DNA of 64,000 nucleotides from CAZWDL01 sp964632995 (GCA_964632995.1 CAZWDL010000011.1:23149-87148), one strand, 5' to 3'. Counted from the first letter of the stretch, positions 52,968 to 62,453 are shown. Translations and numbers: made by a program. Notes: generated from the letters alone by a model not told the origin.

Positions 52968-54061
52968 TCTCCGAATGAAACTCCTGTCGAGCGGGCGACA
53001 TTGACCAGGTAACCATCCGGTGAAACGAACTTGTTTCCTTTTACGGCTTCTTCCAGGGTGACGCTTTCAATCTTATGATTGTGATAGGAGACCATACGGC
53101 CAAACTTTCCCTGCTCGACCAGTTCGAAGGCTTTCACGCCCATCGCCGTCGCCAGGATGCGATCGAAGGCGACGGGGGTGCCGCCTCGCTGAATGTGTCC
53201 CAGCGTGGTTGTCCGGATCTGGGGCTTACAACCTTTTTCTTCCAGTTGCATGCGCAGATAGTTACCGATACCGCCGAGTTTGATGTGCTGGTCACCCATA
53301 TCGGCGGCACGACGCCCCACTACTGCGCCGTTTCTGGGCATAGCCCCTTCGGCAATCACTATATTGACAAAACCCCTGCCTTTTGTATAGCGCTTATTGA
53401 TCTTCGCCAGAATCTTATCCAGGTCATAGGGAATTTCCGGGATCAGACAGATCTCGGCGCCGCCGGCGATCGCCGTGTGCAGGGCGATCCAGCCTGCATG
53501 ACGCCCCATGACTTCCATGATCATCACCCGGTGATGGCTCTCGGCGGTGGTGACCAGTTTGTCGAAACTTTCGGTAGCAATTTGTACAGCGGTGGAAAAG
53601 CCGAAGGTCAGATCGGTAGCCGCCAGATCATTGTCAATGGTTTTAGGCGCTCCGATAATATTGAGCCCTTTTTCATACAGCGTCTGGGAGATTTTCTGGC
53701 TGCCATCCCCTCCGATATTGATCACCGCATAAAACCCGAGATCATGAATCCGATCGACGAGTTCCTGCGAGCGGTCGACTTTCGTCCAACTGCCGTCAGC
53801 CTCCTGTACGGGATATTCCAAAGGGTTGCCCCTGTTGGTCGTTTTCAGAATAGTGCCGCCCTTGACGTGGATGCCGGCGGTTTTCTTCGCCGTCAGTTTG
53901 AGAAGTTCCGGCGGATCGCTAAATACACCGTTAAAAGCCTCCTTACTGCCCCATACTTCCCAGCCTTTGGCCCGCTTGGCGGCTTTCGCGATGCCCCGTA
54001 TGGCGGCATTGAGTCCGGGGCAGTCCCCGCCGCCGGTAGATATCAATATCTTTTTCTTCAT
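52964..54061 (-). CDS. pfkA: 6-phosphofructokinase (PfkA type)
   Basis: 365 residues: the N-terminal GGGDCPGLNAAIRG, GGDGSQKISQTLY (nucleotide side) and APKTIDNDLAATD (catalytic Asp). Gly in GGDGS favours ATP over pyrophosphate, while Lys in PKTIDND is typical of PPi-using or mixed 'group III' enzymes. It has the family's MEVMGRHAGWIAL and HIQRGGTPVAFDR motifs. It phosphorylates fructose-6-phosphate in glycolysis. It is a single gene, convergent with the permease. Confidence 0.93.
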   Translation of the reverse strand: MKKKILISTGGGDCPGLNAAIRGIAKAAKRAKGWEVWGSKEAFNGVFSDPPELLKLTAKKTAGIHVKGGTILKTTNRGNPLEYPVQEADGSWTKVDRSQELVDRIHDLGFYAVINIGGDGSQKISQTLYEKGLNIIGAPKTIDNDLAATDLTFGFSTAVQIATESFDKLVTTAESHHRVMIMEVMGRHAGWIALHTAIAGGAEICLIPEIPYDLDKILAKINKRYTKGRGFVNIVIAEGAMPRNGAVVGRRAADMGDQHIKLGGIGNYLRMQLEEKGCKPQIRTTTLGHIQRGGTPVAFDRILATAMGVKAFELVEQGKFGRMVSYHNHKIESVTLEEAVKGNKFVSPDGYLVNVARSTGVSFGD

Positions 54062-54209
54062 ATTTTTAAAGGATTTCGCGTTTTTTACAAGATAATATTA
54101 AAAAAAAATGACAACGGCCCGCCTGTTAAAGGAAAAGTAGCGGGATAAGGGCAGAGGGACCAATACAGGCCATCTGACAAAACAAGTGATAATCATCCAA
54201 ATTCACATT

Positions 54210-54833
54210 ATGCCATCTGTTGACCACCTTGTTTTCGCCACGCCCGATCTGGAATTGGGCATTCGAAAAGTTGAGCAACTACTGGGCGTCCGCGCCACGC
54301 CGGGCGGCCGGCATCCCAATTGGGGCACCCGCAATGCCCTGGTCGCCCTCGGGCCGGAAGTATATCTTGAGATTATTGGCCCCGACCCCGACCAACCGGG
54401 CCCGGCCGGGGAGCGCATTTTCCAGATTGACGCCATCGACACTCCCCGGTTGGTCACCTGGGCAGTCAAAGCCGCTCCTTTATCGCAGCGGGTGGAGGAA
54501 GCAGCAGCAAAAGGCATTATACTTGGGGAAGTACAAAGCGGAAATCGTACCCGCCCCGACGGCAGCCGTCTTTCCTGGCAGCTCACCGATCCTGCCCGGG
54601 TACTCGCTGCTGGAATTATCCCCTTCCTGATCGACTGGGGCGATTCGGTCCATCCTGCACAATCGGCTGTATTCGGTGGCCGCCTGGTCAAACTGTATGC
54701 CGAGCATCCCTATCACGAAGAAGTAGCAGCCATCCTGCAAGCCCTAAATATCCATCTTCCGCTACGGCAGGGAGCCGCGCCCGCTCTGATCGCCATCGTT
54801 GAACAGAAAGGGGAACTGATAGAAATAAGGTAG
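54210..54833 (+). CDS. VOC (glyoxalase-3-like) family protein
   Basis: 207 residues from ATG 54210 (a GTG at 54186 is in frame). It has a Glyoxalase_3-type VOC fold: VDHLVFATPDLELGIRKVEQL, GRHPNWGTRNALVALGPEVYLEIIGP, and AGIIPFLIDWGDSVHPAQSA. The conserved His and Glu of the metal site are present. The exact reaction is unknown; members are lyases or isomerases of small molecules. Confidence 0.85.
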   Translation: MPSVDHLVFATPDLELGIRKVEQLLGVRATPGGRHPNWGTRNALVALGPEVYLEIIGPDPDQPGPAGERIFQIDAIDTPRLVTWAVKAAPLSQRVEEAAAKGIILGEVQSGNRTRPDGSRLSWQLTDPARVLAAGIIPFLIDWGDSVHPAQSAVFGGRLVKLYAEHPYHEEVAAILQALNIHLPLRQGAAPALIAIVEQKGELIEIR

Positions 54834-54842
54834 AAAAACAGG

Positions 54843-56153
54843 TCACCGGGTTCCCAGTCCACTCTCTGCCAGCAGTACCAGCAGGGCATACTGTACAGCT
54901 TTATGTCCTTCCTTATTGGCCCACCACTCCAGCAGGGAGTGCGCCCAGTCGCCCGCGCCGCCGCGGCCGATGGTGACGGCCGGTACGCCCAGGGAGATCG
55001 GGATATTGGAATTGGTGGAGCCCCGGGTGTAGCGGGGTTCGGTATCGAAGGGCGCCAGGGCGGCCGTGGCGCGCTGAATCAAAGGCAGTTCCGGCGACAG
55101 CTCTCCGGAGGGGCGCTTGCCGATCATCTCGATCTCTACGGTCAGCGGGCGGCCTTCACGTCGGAGGGCGTTTTGCTCTTCCAGTCCGCGCTGCACGGCA
55201 TTTTTCAGGATAACCTCCATAGAGTCGAGGCGAGTTGGATCGATGGAGCGCGTATCCACCTCCATCCAGGAAGTGAAGGGGATGGAGTTGACGGAGGTAC
55301 CGCCGCCGATGCGGCCGACATTGTAGCTCGTACGCGGACCGTCCTCAGTAAATTCATCGGCAGCTTCGACGAAGTAGCGGATGGCGGCGCCCATAGCGTG
55401 GTGGGGATTGGCCAGCCCGAAGGCGCCCCAGGAGTGTCCGCCGGGCCCCTTAAAAGTGATGCGGTAACGGTAGGATCCCAGGCCTTTATAATTGACGCGG
55501 CCCAAATCGCCGCCATCGATGGAAATCCAGGAATCGATACCGGGGCCGTTTTCACCAAAGAGATACTTGACGCCACGCAGATCACCCAGGCCTTCTTCCC
55601 CGACCGTTCCGATAAACAGCAGATCGTCTTCGGTTTGAATATCCGTTTCATTCATCGCGCGCAGTACGGCGAGCACCATGCCCAGTCCGCGCGTATCATC
55701 GCCCACCCCGGGAGCAAAGAGCGTATCCGCATTCACAGTCACGTCTACTTCGGTGCCTTCAGGAAAAACGGTATCGAGGTGGGCGTCCAGCACTACCGTA
55801 CGGTCTCCTTTTGTGCCCTTACGCAGAGCGATGACGTTGCCCTCCGCATCGATCCATGCCGAGTCGACACCGATTTTTTCAAGCATGTTCTTAAATTCCA
55901 CCGCGCGAACTTCTTCCTTGAATGGCGGAGCGGGAATTTCGGTCAGGTGTATCGTTTCCTGAACCGTTTGTTCGTCGGTTTCTTCAATCAGTTTCATAGC
56001 CCGTTGAACGGCGGGATGCACCCTCAGGGCTTCGATTTCCTGCTGGTAAACGGGATCCACCACGATGTGGTCCGACAGTTGTTCTTCCTGCGCCGGCATA
56101 AAGGTGGGGAGTGCAAATAACAGTATAAGAAGTTGAATTTTCCGGAATAGCAT
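54843..56153 (-). CDS. exported M20 family metallopeptidase
   Basis: 436 residues: a signal peptide (MLFRKIQLLILLFALPTFMPAQ) and a full M20 domain with metal ligands in LDAHLDTVFPEG (about 125), GVGDDTRGLG (about 160), GEEGLGDLRG (catalytic Glu and metal Glu, about 195) and a dimerisation domain inside. The closest relatives are PepT-like aminotripeptidases and carboxypeptidases. It is periplasmic and zinc-dependent. Confidence 0.92.
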   Translation of the reverse strand: MLFRKIQLLILLFALPTFMPAQEEQLSDHIVVDPVYQQEIEALRVHPAVQRAMKLIEETDEQTVQETIHLTEIPAPPFKEEVRAVEFKNMLEKIGVDSAWIDAEGNVIALRKGTKGDRTVVLDAHLDTVFPEGTEVDVTVNADTLFAPGVGDDTRGLGMVLAVLRAMNETDIQTEDDLLFIGTVGEEGLGDLRGVKYLFGENGPGIDSWISIDGGDLGRVNYKGLGSYRYRITFKGPGGHSWGAFGLANPHHAMGAAIRYFVEAADEFTEDGPRTSYNVGRIGGGTSVNSIPFTSWMEVDTRSIDPTRLDSMEVILKNAVQRGLEEQNALRREGRPLTVEIEMIGKRPSGELSPELPLIQRATAALAPFDTEPRYTRGSTNSNIPISLGVPAVTIGRGGAGDWAHSLLEWWANKEGHKAVQYALLVLLAESGLGTR

Positions 56154-56249
56154 GACAGATTTTGTTTAATATGATCAATACGCCTGTTTTTATCATTGAG
56201 GCGACCAAACATAGGAAATTGTTGTCAAATCCGGAAAGAAGACCAGGCT

Positions 56250-57347
56250 TCAATAAATCTCCGGGAGGAAATCGGGTTTATCGATGAAGTACTTTCGGGA
56301 AAGCCGGGGGTGGTTAATGATTTCGAAAAAGGAGTCCAGGTACCGGATCATGCTTTTGCGGTGACGGCGGCGCAACGGTTCACAATTGTTGATCAGCCCG
56401 TACATTTCTTCCCGTTTTTCGCGGAACAGGTCGAAGGCTTGTTCCATCTCTTTCCGGTTCTTACCGTTGCCCATAAAGAAACGGTTGAGCACATCGGGTA
56501 AGCTGGTCATTGAATTGGGCAGGGCGTATTCCGCATCAACAAGGCCGCAGAAGTCGAAATCATAGGGAATTGGGATAAAATCTCCGTTTTCAAGCCTCAT
56601 GCAGGACATATTGTGACTGGTATTCGGGGCCCAGTCTGTATTTCCGATCATAAACTCGAAGACCTGCATGCGGTTGTAGTCTTCCCGCTTCAGCCGGGAG
56701 CTTTCCAATCCCATGCGATCGATCTCTTCGGCTTCCAGTCGCCCGGCGACTTCTTCGTGATGCTCGAGTAAAATGGCGGGGATGCTGCGAAAAGGTTTGG
56801 GCTTTTCGCTGTCTTTAAGCTGCAGCTCAATGAGCTTAACGCGATAACTGTAATCGGTCAGCAGCATGTACAGGCGGTAAGTCAGGTATTCTTTTATGAC
56901 CAGCTGTTCGTAATTTCTCCCCCAATAACAGGGAAGGACGATCTTGAATTCATTCCATTCGGGGTATCCTTTACGGAGAAGTTCCTTTTTGGAAAACTTT
57001 AGCTTAATAGGCGGCATATTGCAGTTCATGCAACGGAATTTGCCGCGGGGACGGATTTCAACATCATCATCAAACCGGGCCGCTCCCCCGGAAATACGAA
57101 TTTCGGCAGGTTGGTAGTCCTGCACTTTACGGTTCTGCTTAAAGTGGTCAAAGTCCGACTCCAGCAGCATGGAAACAGATTCCTGGGCCATCAGAGAATC
57201 CATAATACTAACAGATACTTTTTTTCCCGAGGTGTAAGCGGCCAGCCTTGGCTGCGCGATCATCACCTCCTTGCCGATCAGGAATACACACAGGAGCAGA
57301 AGCAACCGGAAGCCAGTCCGGAGGGAACTAAGTAGCGTTTTTTTCAT
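56250..57347 (-). CDS. exported protein with kinase-like motifs, unknown
   Basis: ~365 residues from ATG 57347, with a signal peptide (LLSSLRTGFRLLLLLCVFLIG). The mature protein contains EIRPRGKFRCMNCNMPPIKLKF, VLPCYWGRNYEQLVIKEYL, then MIGNTDWAPNTSHNMS and FIPIPYDFDFCGLVD. The GNTDW and PYDFDF pairs resemble the catalytic and metal-binding sites of atypical kinases such as CotH or HipA. No better assignment is possible. It would act in the periplasm, which is unusual for a kinase. Confidence 0.72.
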   Translation of the reverse strand: MKKTLLSSLRTGFRLLLLLCVFLIGKEVMIAQPRLAAYTSGKKVSVSIMDSLMAQESVSMLLESDFDHFKQNRKVQDYQPAEIRISGGAARFDDDVEIRPRGKFRCMNCNMPPIKLKFSKKELLRKGYPEWNEFKIVLPCYWGRNYEQLVIKEYLTYRLYMLLTDYSYRVKLIELQLKDSEKPKPFRSIPAILLEHHEEVAGRLEAEEIDRMGLESSRLKREDYNRMQVFEFMIGNTDWAPNTSHNMSCMRLENGDFIPIPYDFDFCGLVDAEYALPNSMTSLPDVLNRFFMGNGKNRKEMEQAFDLFREKREEMYGLINNCEPLRRRHRKSMIRYLDSFFEIINHPRLSRKYFIDKPDFLPEIY

Positions 57348-57410
57348 TAATCCTTGGTTTATCAAAATGCACTTAAGTTGCCATAACAGCGTTACGACAA
57401 CCTTCCTCAA

Positions 57411-57736
57411 ATCAATTTTCTTAAAATTACCAAATTGCGTAATATGCCCCTATAAAACAGCCGTTTAAAATAGGGCAAACGTCGACATTTTACATTACAA
57501 CATTTCCCCGAAGAAGCGTCCTGCCTTCTCGATTTTTTAAATCATCCGATAGAAGCGCCCTTGTTAGAGATCAATTGCCGAAGGAGACGGCCTTATCCCC
57601 TGTCCGGCTACTCCCCGTTCATTAAACCTGCGGAGATCTGGCTTGTTGCGAAAGAAAGCATGCAAGAGCAGCCTGAAAAGCTCTTGCCCCCGGACAGGTT
57701 TCTTCCGGTCGATCAAACTCTTCAATCCGACAACTC
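57411..57736. other. intergenic, no gene seen
   Basis: 326 bp between the divergent kinase-like gene and the PfkB gene. A-T-rich near the kinase-like gene, no coding frames with convincing composition, no strong hairpin. It probably holds both promoters. Confidence 0.6.
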
Positions 57737-58663
57737 ATGCAACAGATTACCACCCTTACCCTAAACCCTGCACTCGACGCCACCATACAAATTGATGAAG
57801 TAAAACCAAATGTCAAGCTCCGCTGTGATTCTCCCCGCCGCGATCCCGGCGGCGGCGGCGTCAATGTATCAAGAGCGCTCAAGCGGCTGGGCGTCAGGGC
57901 GCGGACCATTTACGCCAAAGGTGGCGTAACCGGAGATATGTTTTTTGAATTACTCGATAAGGAAGATATCGAACAGGATCCTTTTCAGATTACCGGTCAA
58001 ATGCGGGAGAACATCAACGTGATGGAAAAAAGCACCGGTGACGTATACCGCTTTGTCAATCCCGGCGCCCCTTTAAGCGAAGAAGAGCTGGAAGGCCTTT
58101 TCGAAACCCTCAAAACCCTGGACACCGAATTTCTCGTCGCCAGCGGTAGCCTTCCGCCCGGCGTGCCCGAAGATACCTACGCCCGGCTTTCCCGCATCGC
58201 CGGCGAGCAGGAAATCAAGTTCGTCCTCGATACTTCGGGACCGGCGCTGCAAAACATTCTCGAAGCCGGCGCCCACCTCATAAAGCCAAACCTGGAAGAA
58301 CTGGCCGGGCTGACCGATCACCCACTCGATAGCCGGCAGGAGCAGCGAGCCGCCCTCTCCGAGCTGGTCAGGCAATATGACATACAGGCCATTGTTCTTT
58401 CTCTGGGCCCCGAAGGCGCTATGCTGGCCACCGCGGAGGGGGTAACATACCAGGAAGCGCCTAGCGTAAAAAAGCGCAATACCGTGGGTGCCGGTGACTC
58501 GATGACGGCCGGGCTGGTTCATCACTTGGCTAACGGGGCTTCCTTCGAGGAAGCTTTAACCCATGGCATCGCCTGCGGCAGCGCCGCGATCATGACAGCC
58601 GGAACGGAACTGTTGCAAAAAGAAAATGTGGAGCAGTTGATGGAGAAGATGGTGGGAGAGTGA
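57737..58663 (+). CDS. PfkB family 1-phosphofructokinase-like hexose kinase
   Basis: 308 residues with PfkB signatures: the sugar-binding RDPGGGGVNVSRAL (about 36-49), MREN and VPEDTYARLSRIAG, and the C-terminal catalytic anion hole NTVGAGDSMTAGLVHHL (about 248-264). It is of the LacC/FruK/PfkB type; the GGGGVN arrangement is typical of fructose-phosphate kinases. It probably phosphorylates fructose-6-P, fructose-1-P or tagatose-6-P, giving a second entry to glycolysis besides pfkA. Confidence 0.93.
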   Translation: MQQITTLTLNPALDATIQIDEVKPNVKLRCDSPRRDPGGGGVNVSRALKRLGVRARTIYAKGGVTGDMFFELLDKEDIEQDPFQITGQMRENINVMEKSTGDVYRFVNPGAPLSEEELEGLFETLKTLDTEFLVASGSLPPGVPEDTYARLSRIAGEQEIKFVLDTSGPALQNILEAGAHLIKPNLEELAGLTDHPLDSRQEQRAALSELVRQYDIQAIVLSLGPEGAMLATAEGVTYQEAPSVKKRNTVGAGDSMTAGLVHHLANGASFEEALTHGIACGSAAIMTAGTELLQKENVEQLMEKMVGE

Positions 58664-58751
58664 TTTAGGGCTGCACCCTTTTCACTTGTTAAAGTTTCTT
58701 AAAGTTTGGTTAGTATACGGATGATACCTACTCGTTTCACTGAAAAGGCCG

Positions 58752-58759
58752 TAATTTTG
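58752..58759 (+). promoter_or_regulatory. -7 element TAATTTTG of the Cys-rich gene
   Basis: TAATTTTG matches the Bacteroidota -7 consensus exactly and lies 8 bp before the ATG at 58767, implying a leaderless or very short leader transcript. No clear -33 TTTG is visible at the expected distance. Confidence 0.45.
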
Positions 58760-58766
58760 AGTATTG

Positions 58767-59108
58767 ATGAAACAAGGTTTGGCATTCATATTAGCACTTT
58801 TGGCTTTAAGCCTCTACCTGCGTCCCTGCGCAGAGGCTCCGCTGAAGGTATCGGAAGATACCCACCTGGTAAGCGCCGGCCATTGCACTTCGAGTGATGC
58901 GGCCGAGGCCTCCTGCCCCGATGGAACGCCGGAAGATCCCTGTGATCCCGGTTGCAACTGTTTCTGTTGCGCTCCGCTCGTCCTGCCTTTACCAGTCTTT
59001 TTCTTATCCTTTACCACAACACCATTACCCGCGGAACTTAAGTCCTGTCGCCCTCATTTTCCCCAGGGATTTTCTGAAGATATCTGGCAGCCCCCCCGCC
59101 TGAGTTGA
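58767..59108 (+). CDS. small Cys-rich exported protein (DUF6660-like)
   Basis: 113 residues: an N-terminal hydrophobic signal or anchor (GLAFILALLALSLYLRPC), a Cys/His-bearing part with CDPGCNCFCCAP (about 55-68) and a second hydrophobic stretch. Small proteins of this kind lie directly before copper-type TonB receptors with HMA domains, as here, and are thought to be part of a metal (copper) sensing or uptake unit; the exact role is unproven. Confidence 0.75.
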   Translation: MKQGLAFILALLALSLYLRPCAEAPLKVSEDTHLVSAGHCTSSDAAEASCPDGTPEDPCDPGCNCFCCAPLVLPLPVFFLSFTTTPLPAELKSCRPHFPQGFSEDIWQPPRLS

Positions 59109-59175
59109 TTAACCATCGCATTCCTGTAGGAATCAGGATTAATTATTTATCGGTTTATCAACAACTCTCTTATCC

Positions 59176-62025
59176 ATGATAAAGATTTTATCTTTTATGC
59201 TTACGGCGTTGGCGGTGCTTGCGCCGCTATCCCTCATAGCACAGGAAAACGCGACGCTCCAAATCAGGGTGGACGGCGTTTGTGAAATGTGCAAAACCCG
59301 CATTGAAAAAGCAGCTGAAGCGACGGCCGGCGTCCAGGATGCCGACTGGAGCGTAGAAACCCATCTGCTTACCGTCACTGTTGAAGAAGCCCGCTTCAAC
59401 GAAAATACCCTGCATCAGCAAATCGCAGGGGTCGGACACGACACCGACCAGTTGCGCGCAGCTGATGCTGTTTATGAAAAATTACACAATTGCTGCAAAT
59501 ACCGCGATCCAGCCATTCGCGGAGCCCATGCACCGGAAAAAGAAGCAGACAATGAGATTCGCTTTGAGGTCGACGGCGTTTGCGAAATGTGTAAAGCCCG
59601 GATCGAAAAGGCCGCCGCGGCCACTGCGGGCGTGATCAGCGCCGATTGGGAGGTGAGCACCCATCAGCTGACAGCGACGGTTGATCCGCAGGCTTTTGAT
59701 CCTTATGAGCTGCACTGGAATATTGCTGCGGTTGGGCACGACACGGAAAAACTGCAGGCGCCGCAGTCAGCCTACGAACAGCTTCACGATTGTTGTAAAT
59801 ACCGCGACGCTGCAGTACAGGCAGCACACCAGCCGGAAGCTGAAACACCTTCGCCTCGCCTCCTCAAAGGAGTCGTCATCCAACAGGACGAAGACGGCCA
59901 GCGCTTCCCGCTTCCCGGGGTAAACCTCTACTGGCTGGGAACGTCCAAAGGTACGAGTACCTCGGAGGACGGCGCCTTCCAGCTTGAAGCCAACGTCGAA
60001 AACAGCCGGCTGGTGGTCAGCTTTGTTGGGTACCCCAACGATACGCTCGATCTCGCCGGTAAAGAGGAGGTGGAAATCATCCTTTCGCAAGGCCTTACGC
60101 TGGATGAGGTGGAAGTGACCCACCGGCAGCGCTCCACGCAGACCTCTCTGCTCAGCCCGGTCAAGGTGCAGATGATGAATGAAGACGAGCTGATGAAAGC
60201 CGCCTGCTGCACTTTGTCAGAAAGTTTTGAGACCAACCCGGCAGTAGACGTATCCTTCACCGATGCGGTCACCGGCACCCGGCAGATCGAAATGCTAGGG
60301 CTGGCAGGGCCTTACGTGCAGATTACCCGCGAATTACTGCCTGATATCCGTGGGCTGTCCGCCCTGTATGGCTTGACTTATATTCCCGGGCCCTGGATCA
60401 GCAGCATACAGCTGGTTAAGGGCAGCGGTTCCGTCGTCAATGGATTTGAAGGCATGGCCGGACAAATCAACGTCGAGCTGCGCAAACCCGAAAGCAGCGA
60501 GTCGCTCTACCTCAACGCCTACGGCAACGAAGGCGGCCGCTTCGAAGCCAATGCGACAACGAGTCATTCGCTCAACGAACGCTGGCACACGGCCCTGCTG
60601 CTCAACGGCCGCTATCAACGAGCAAAATGGGACCGCAATGAAGACAGCTTCCTCGACAATCCGCTCCTGGAAGCCTTCACGGCGGTCAACCGTTGGAAGT
60701 ATACCGGGCCCAACGGGCTTAACAGCCAGTTTGGCATTAAGGGGACCATCATTGATCAGCAAAGCGGCCAGCTCGACTACGATCCTCAACCAGCGACTGA
60801 ACAAGGGGCATGGGGGGCTCCTATGGAAACGAAACGGCTGGAGGGATGGGCCAAGATCGGAAAAGTATTTCCCGAGCGGCCTTACAGCAGCCTGGGATGG
60901 CAGTTCACCGGCGCCCTGCACGATCAGGAAGCGCGGTTTGGCCGTCGCGATTACGACGCTTACCAGCAATCGATATTCAGCAACCTGATCTACCAAAGTA
61001 TCATCGGTAACGCTGACCACCAGTTTAAAACCGGACTCAGCCTGCAATGGGATCAGTTTTCGGAAACCTTCGACAGCAGCACTTATGAGCGTAATGAAAT
61101 TGTGCCGGGCGCCTTTTTCGAATACACGTTTAGCAGCGATGAGCGCTTCACTGCCGTAGCCGGGCTGCGCGCTGACCACCACAACCAGTACGGCTTCTTC
61201 CTTACTCCTCGATTGCACCTGCGCTATGCCCCCGGAGCGTTCACCGTCCTGCGGGCTTCCGCCGGCCGGGGACAGCGCAGCGCCAGCATCTTTGCCGAAA
61301 ATATCGGCGCCATGGCCTCGGCCCGCGAATGGGTGATTCAACAAACGGAGGCAGATACACCCTACGGCCTTGACGCCGAAGTCGCCTGGAACTTCGGCCT
61401 GAACTGGACACAGGAGATCCCTATTGCCAGCCGGCCACTCGCAGTAAGTATCGATGCCTACCACACGCGCTTTGAGAACCAAATCGTCATCGACTACGAC
61501 CTGACGCCCCGGGAACTACACCTCTACAATCTGGACGGAGCCTCCTTTTCCAACAGCTTGCAGGCACAAATCGACTACGAGCTGCTTCCTCGATGGGATA
61601 TACGGTTGGCCTACCGCTTTAACGACGTTCAAACCGACTACCAGCAGGGACGACTGCAAAAGCCATTGACGGCGCGTCACCGGGCCTTTTTCAACACAGG
61701 CTATGAGACGACGAACAACTGGAAATTCGACGCTACGCTCAACTGGCAGGGTCCCAAGCGTATCCCCGCCACCGCCGCTAACCCGGAAGCGTATCAACTA
61801 CCGGAACGCTCGCCGGATTTCCTGCTGCTCAATACCCAAATCAGTAAATCATGGAACGACAGCTTCGAACTCTACGCCGGCGTTGAGAACCTGCTCAACT
61901 TTGTGCAGAACAGTCCTATTCTGGCCAGCGATGATCCCTTTGGGCCCTACTTCGACAGCTCCCTGGTCTGGGGGCCTGTTTTCGGACGGATGAGCTACGC
62001 GGGGCTGCGGGTGAGGATTCAGTAA
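59176..62025 (+). CDS. TonB-dependent receptor with two tandem HMA-like domains
   Basis: 949 residues: a signal peptide, then two ~100-residue HMA-type domains, each with VDGVCEMCK (Cys36/Cys39 and Cys136/Cys139) and a later (N/D)CCKYRD pair (Cys106/107 and Cys206/207). The spacing is exactly 100 residues, showing tandem duplication. A carboxypeptidase-regulatory-like domain (about 225-310), plug (CCTLSESFETNPAVD, GSVVNGFEGMAGQINVEL) and beta-barrel to the end follow. It belongs to the family in which plug and barrel pair with HMA domains for heavy-metal, probably copper, handling at the outer membrane. Most members carry one HMA domain or none. Confidence 0.93.
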   Translation: MIKILSFMLTALAVLAPLSLIAQENATLQIRVDGVCEMCKTRIEKAAEATAGVQDADWSVETHLLTVTVEEARFNENTLHQQIAGVGHDTDQLRAADAVYEKLHNCCKYRDPAIRGAHAPEKEADNEIRFEVDGVCEMCKARIEKAAAATAGVISADWEVSTHQLTATVDPQAFDPYELHWNIAAVGHDTEKLQAPQSAYEQLHDCCKYRDAAVQAAHQPEAETPSPRLLKGVVIQQDEDGQRFPLPGVNLYWLGTSKGTSTSEDGAFQLEANVENSRLVVSFVGYPNDTLDLAGKEEVEIILSQGLTLDEVEVTHRQRSTQTSLLSPVKVQMMNEDELMKAACCTLSESFETNPAVDVSFTDAVTGTRQIEMLGLAGPYVQITRELLPDIRGLSALYGLTYIPGPWISSIQLVKGSGSVVNGFEGMAGQINVELRKPESSESLYLNAYGNEGGRFEANATTSHSLNERWHTALLLNGRYQRAKWDRNEDSFLDNPLLEAFTAVNRWKYTGPNGLNSQFGIKGTIIDQQSGQLDYDPQPATEQGAWGAPMETKRLEGWAKIGKVFPERPYSSLGWQFTGALHDQEARFGRRDYDAYQQSIFSNLIYQSIIGNADHQFKTGLSLQWDQFSETFDSSTYERNEIVPGAFFEYTFSSDERFTAVAGLRADHHNQYGFFLTPRLHLRYAPGAFTVLRASAGRGQRSASIFAENIGAMASAREWVIQQTEADTPYGLDAEVAWNFGLNWTQEIPIASRPLAVSIDAYHTRFENQIVIDYDLTPRELHLYNLDGASFSNSLQAQIDYELLPRWDIRLAYRFNDVQTDYQQGRLQKPLTARHRAFFNTGYETTNNWKFDATLNWQGPKRIPATAANPEAYQLPERSPDFLLLNTQISKSWNDSFELYAGVENLLNFVQNSPILASDDPFGPYFDSSLVWGPVFGRMSYAGLRVRIQ

Positions 62026-62065
62026 TAGACTTATTGCGCCGGGATCCCCCGGCACAATAAGTCTA
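62026..62065 (+). terminator. terminator hairpin of the TonB receptor gene
   Basis: TAGACTTATTG (62026-62036) pairs with CAATAAGTCTA (62055-62065), and CGCCGGG/CCCGGC extend the stem around a 4-nt loop. It begins directly after the stop codon. A second inverted repeat (CATGGCTTCA 62083, TGAAGCCATG 62118) follows. Confidence 0.7.
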
Positions 62066-62295
62066 ATGATGGGCGAGTGTTTCATGGCTTCAGGGGCTCA
62101 CGGTTTCAGTATAGCCATGAAGCCATGACCCCATCACTTCTCCCATCCCCTCAAGTAATCCGGGAAATCGCTCGAGCGAACTGGCGCAGCAGCAGTCAAA
62201 AACCTATCTTTGTCCGCCTTAACCCGGATTATTCATGGCAAGTCCAGGAATAATGACAACAAATGATTGAAAGTATCTGATTTTCAATTATTTGC

Positions 62296-62453
62296 GTCAG
62301 GGTTAACCCTGACAATTGCAAAATTTTGGATACCCTAATTTGGGTATTTACACCTTATTGAAGAAAAAGTGGGTGTGATCTTTATAATTACCTGGCAACC
62401 AAAATTTTGCAATTCGTCAACCCTTCGGGCGGAAAATTCTTTATGAATTTTCC
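62296..62453. promoter_or_regulatory. cluster of palindromes before the MATE gene
   Basis: Five palindromes lie in 158 bp. They are GTCAGGGTTAACCCTGAC (62296-62313), the pair AATTGCAAAATTTTGG/CCAAAATTTTGCAATT (62314-62329, 62399-62414), TACCCTAATTTGGGTA (62331-62346), CCCTTCGGG (near 62421) and GGAAAATTC-TTTAT-GAATTTTCC (62431-62453). It ends 25 bp before the MATE start codon. Possibly a structured leader, a regulator-binding array, or the palindromic end of a mobile repeat. Confidence 0.6.

Noticed and set aside
53075..54148. 357-codon frame opposite pfkA
   Set aside because: Antisense reading of the kinase; no independent motif.
54903..56120. 405-codon open frame opposite the M20 peptidase
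   Set aside because: Antisense of a well-supported gene; no motifs of its own.
60334..61482. 382-codon open frame opposite the TonB receptor barrel
   Set aside because: Antisense to a conserved barrel; no domain signature.
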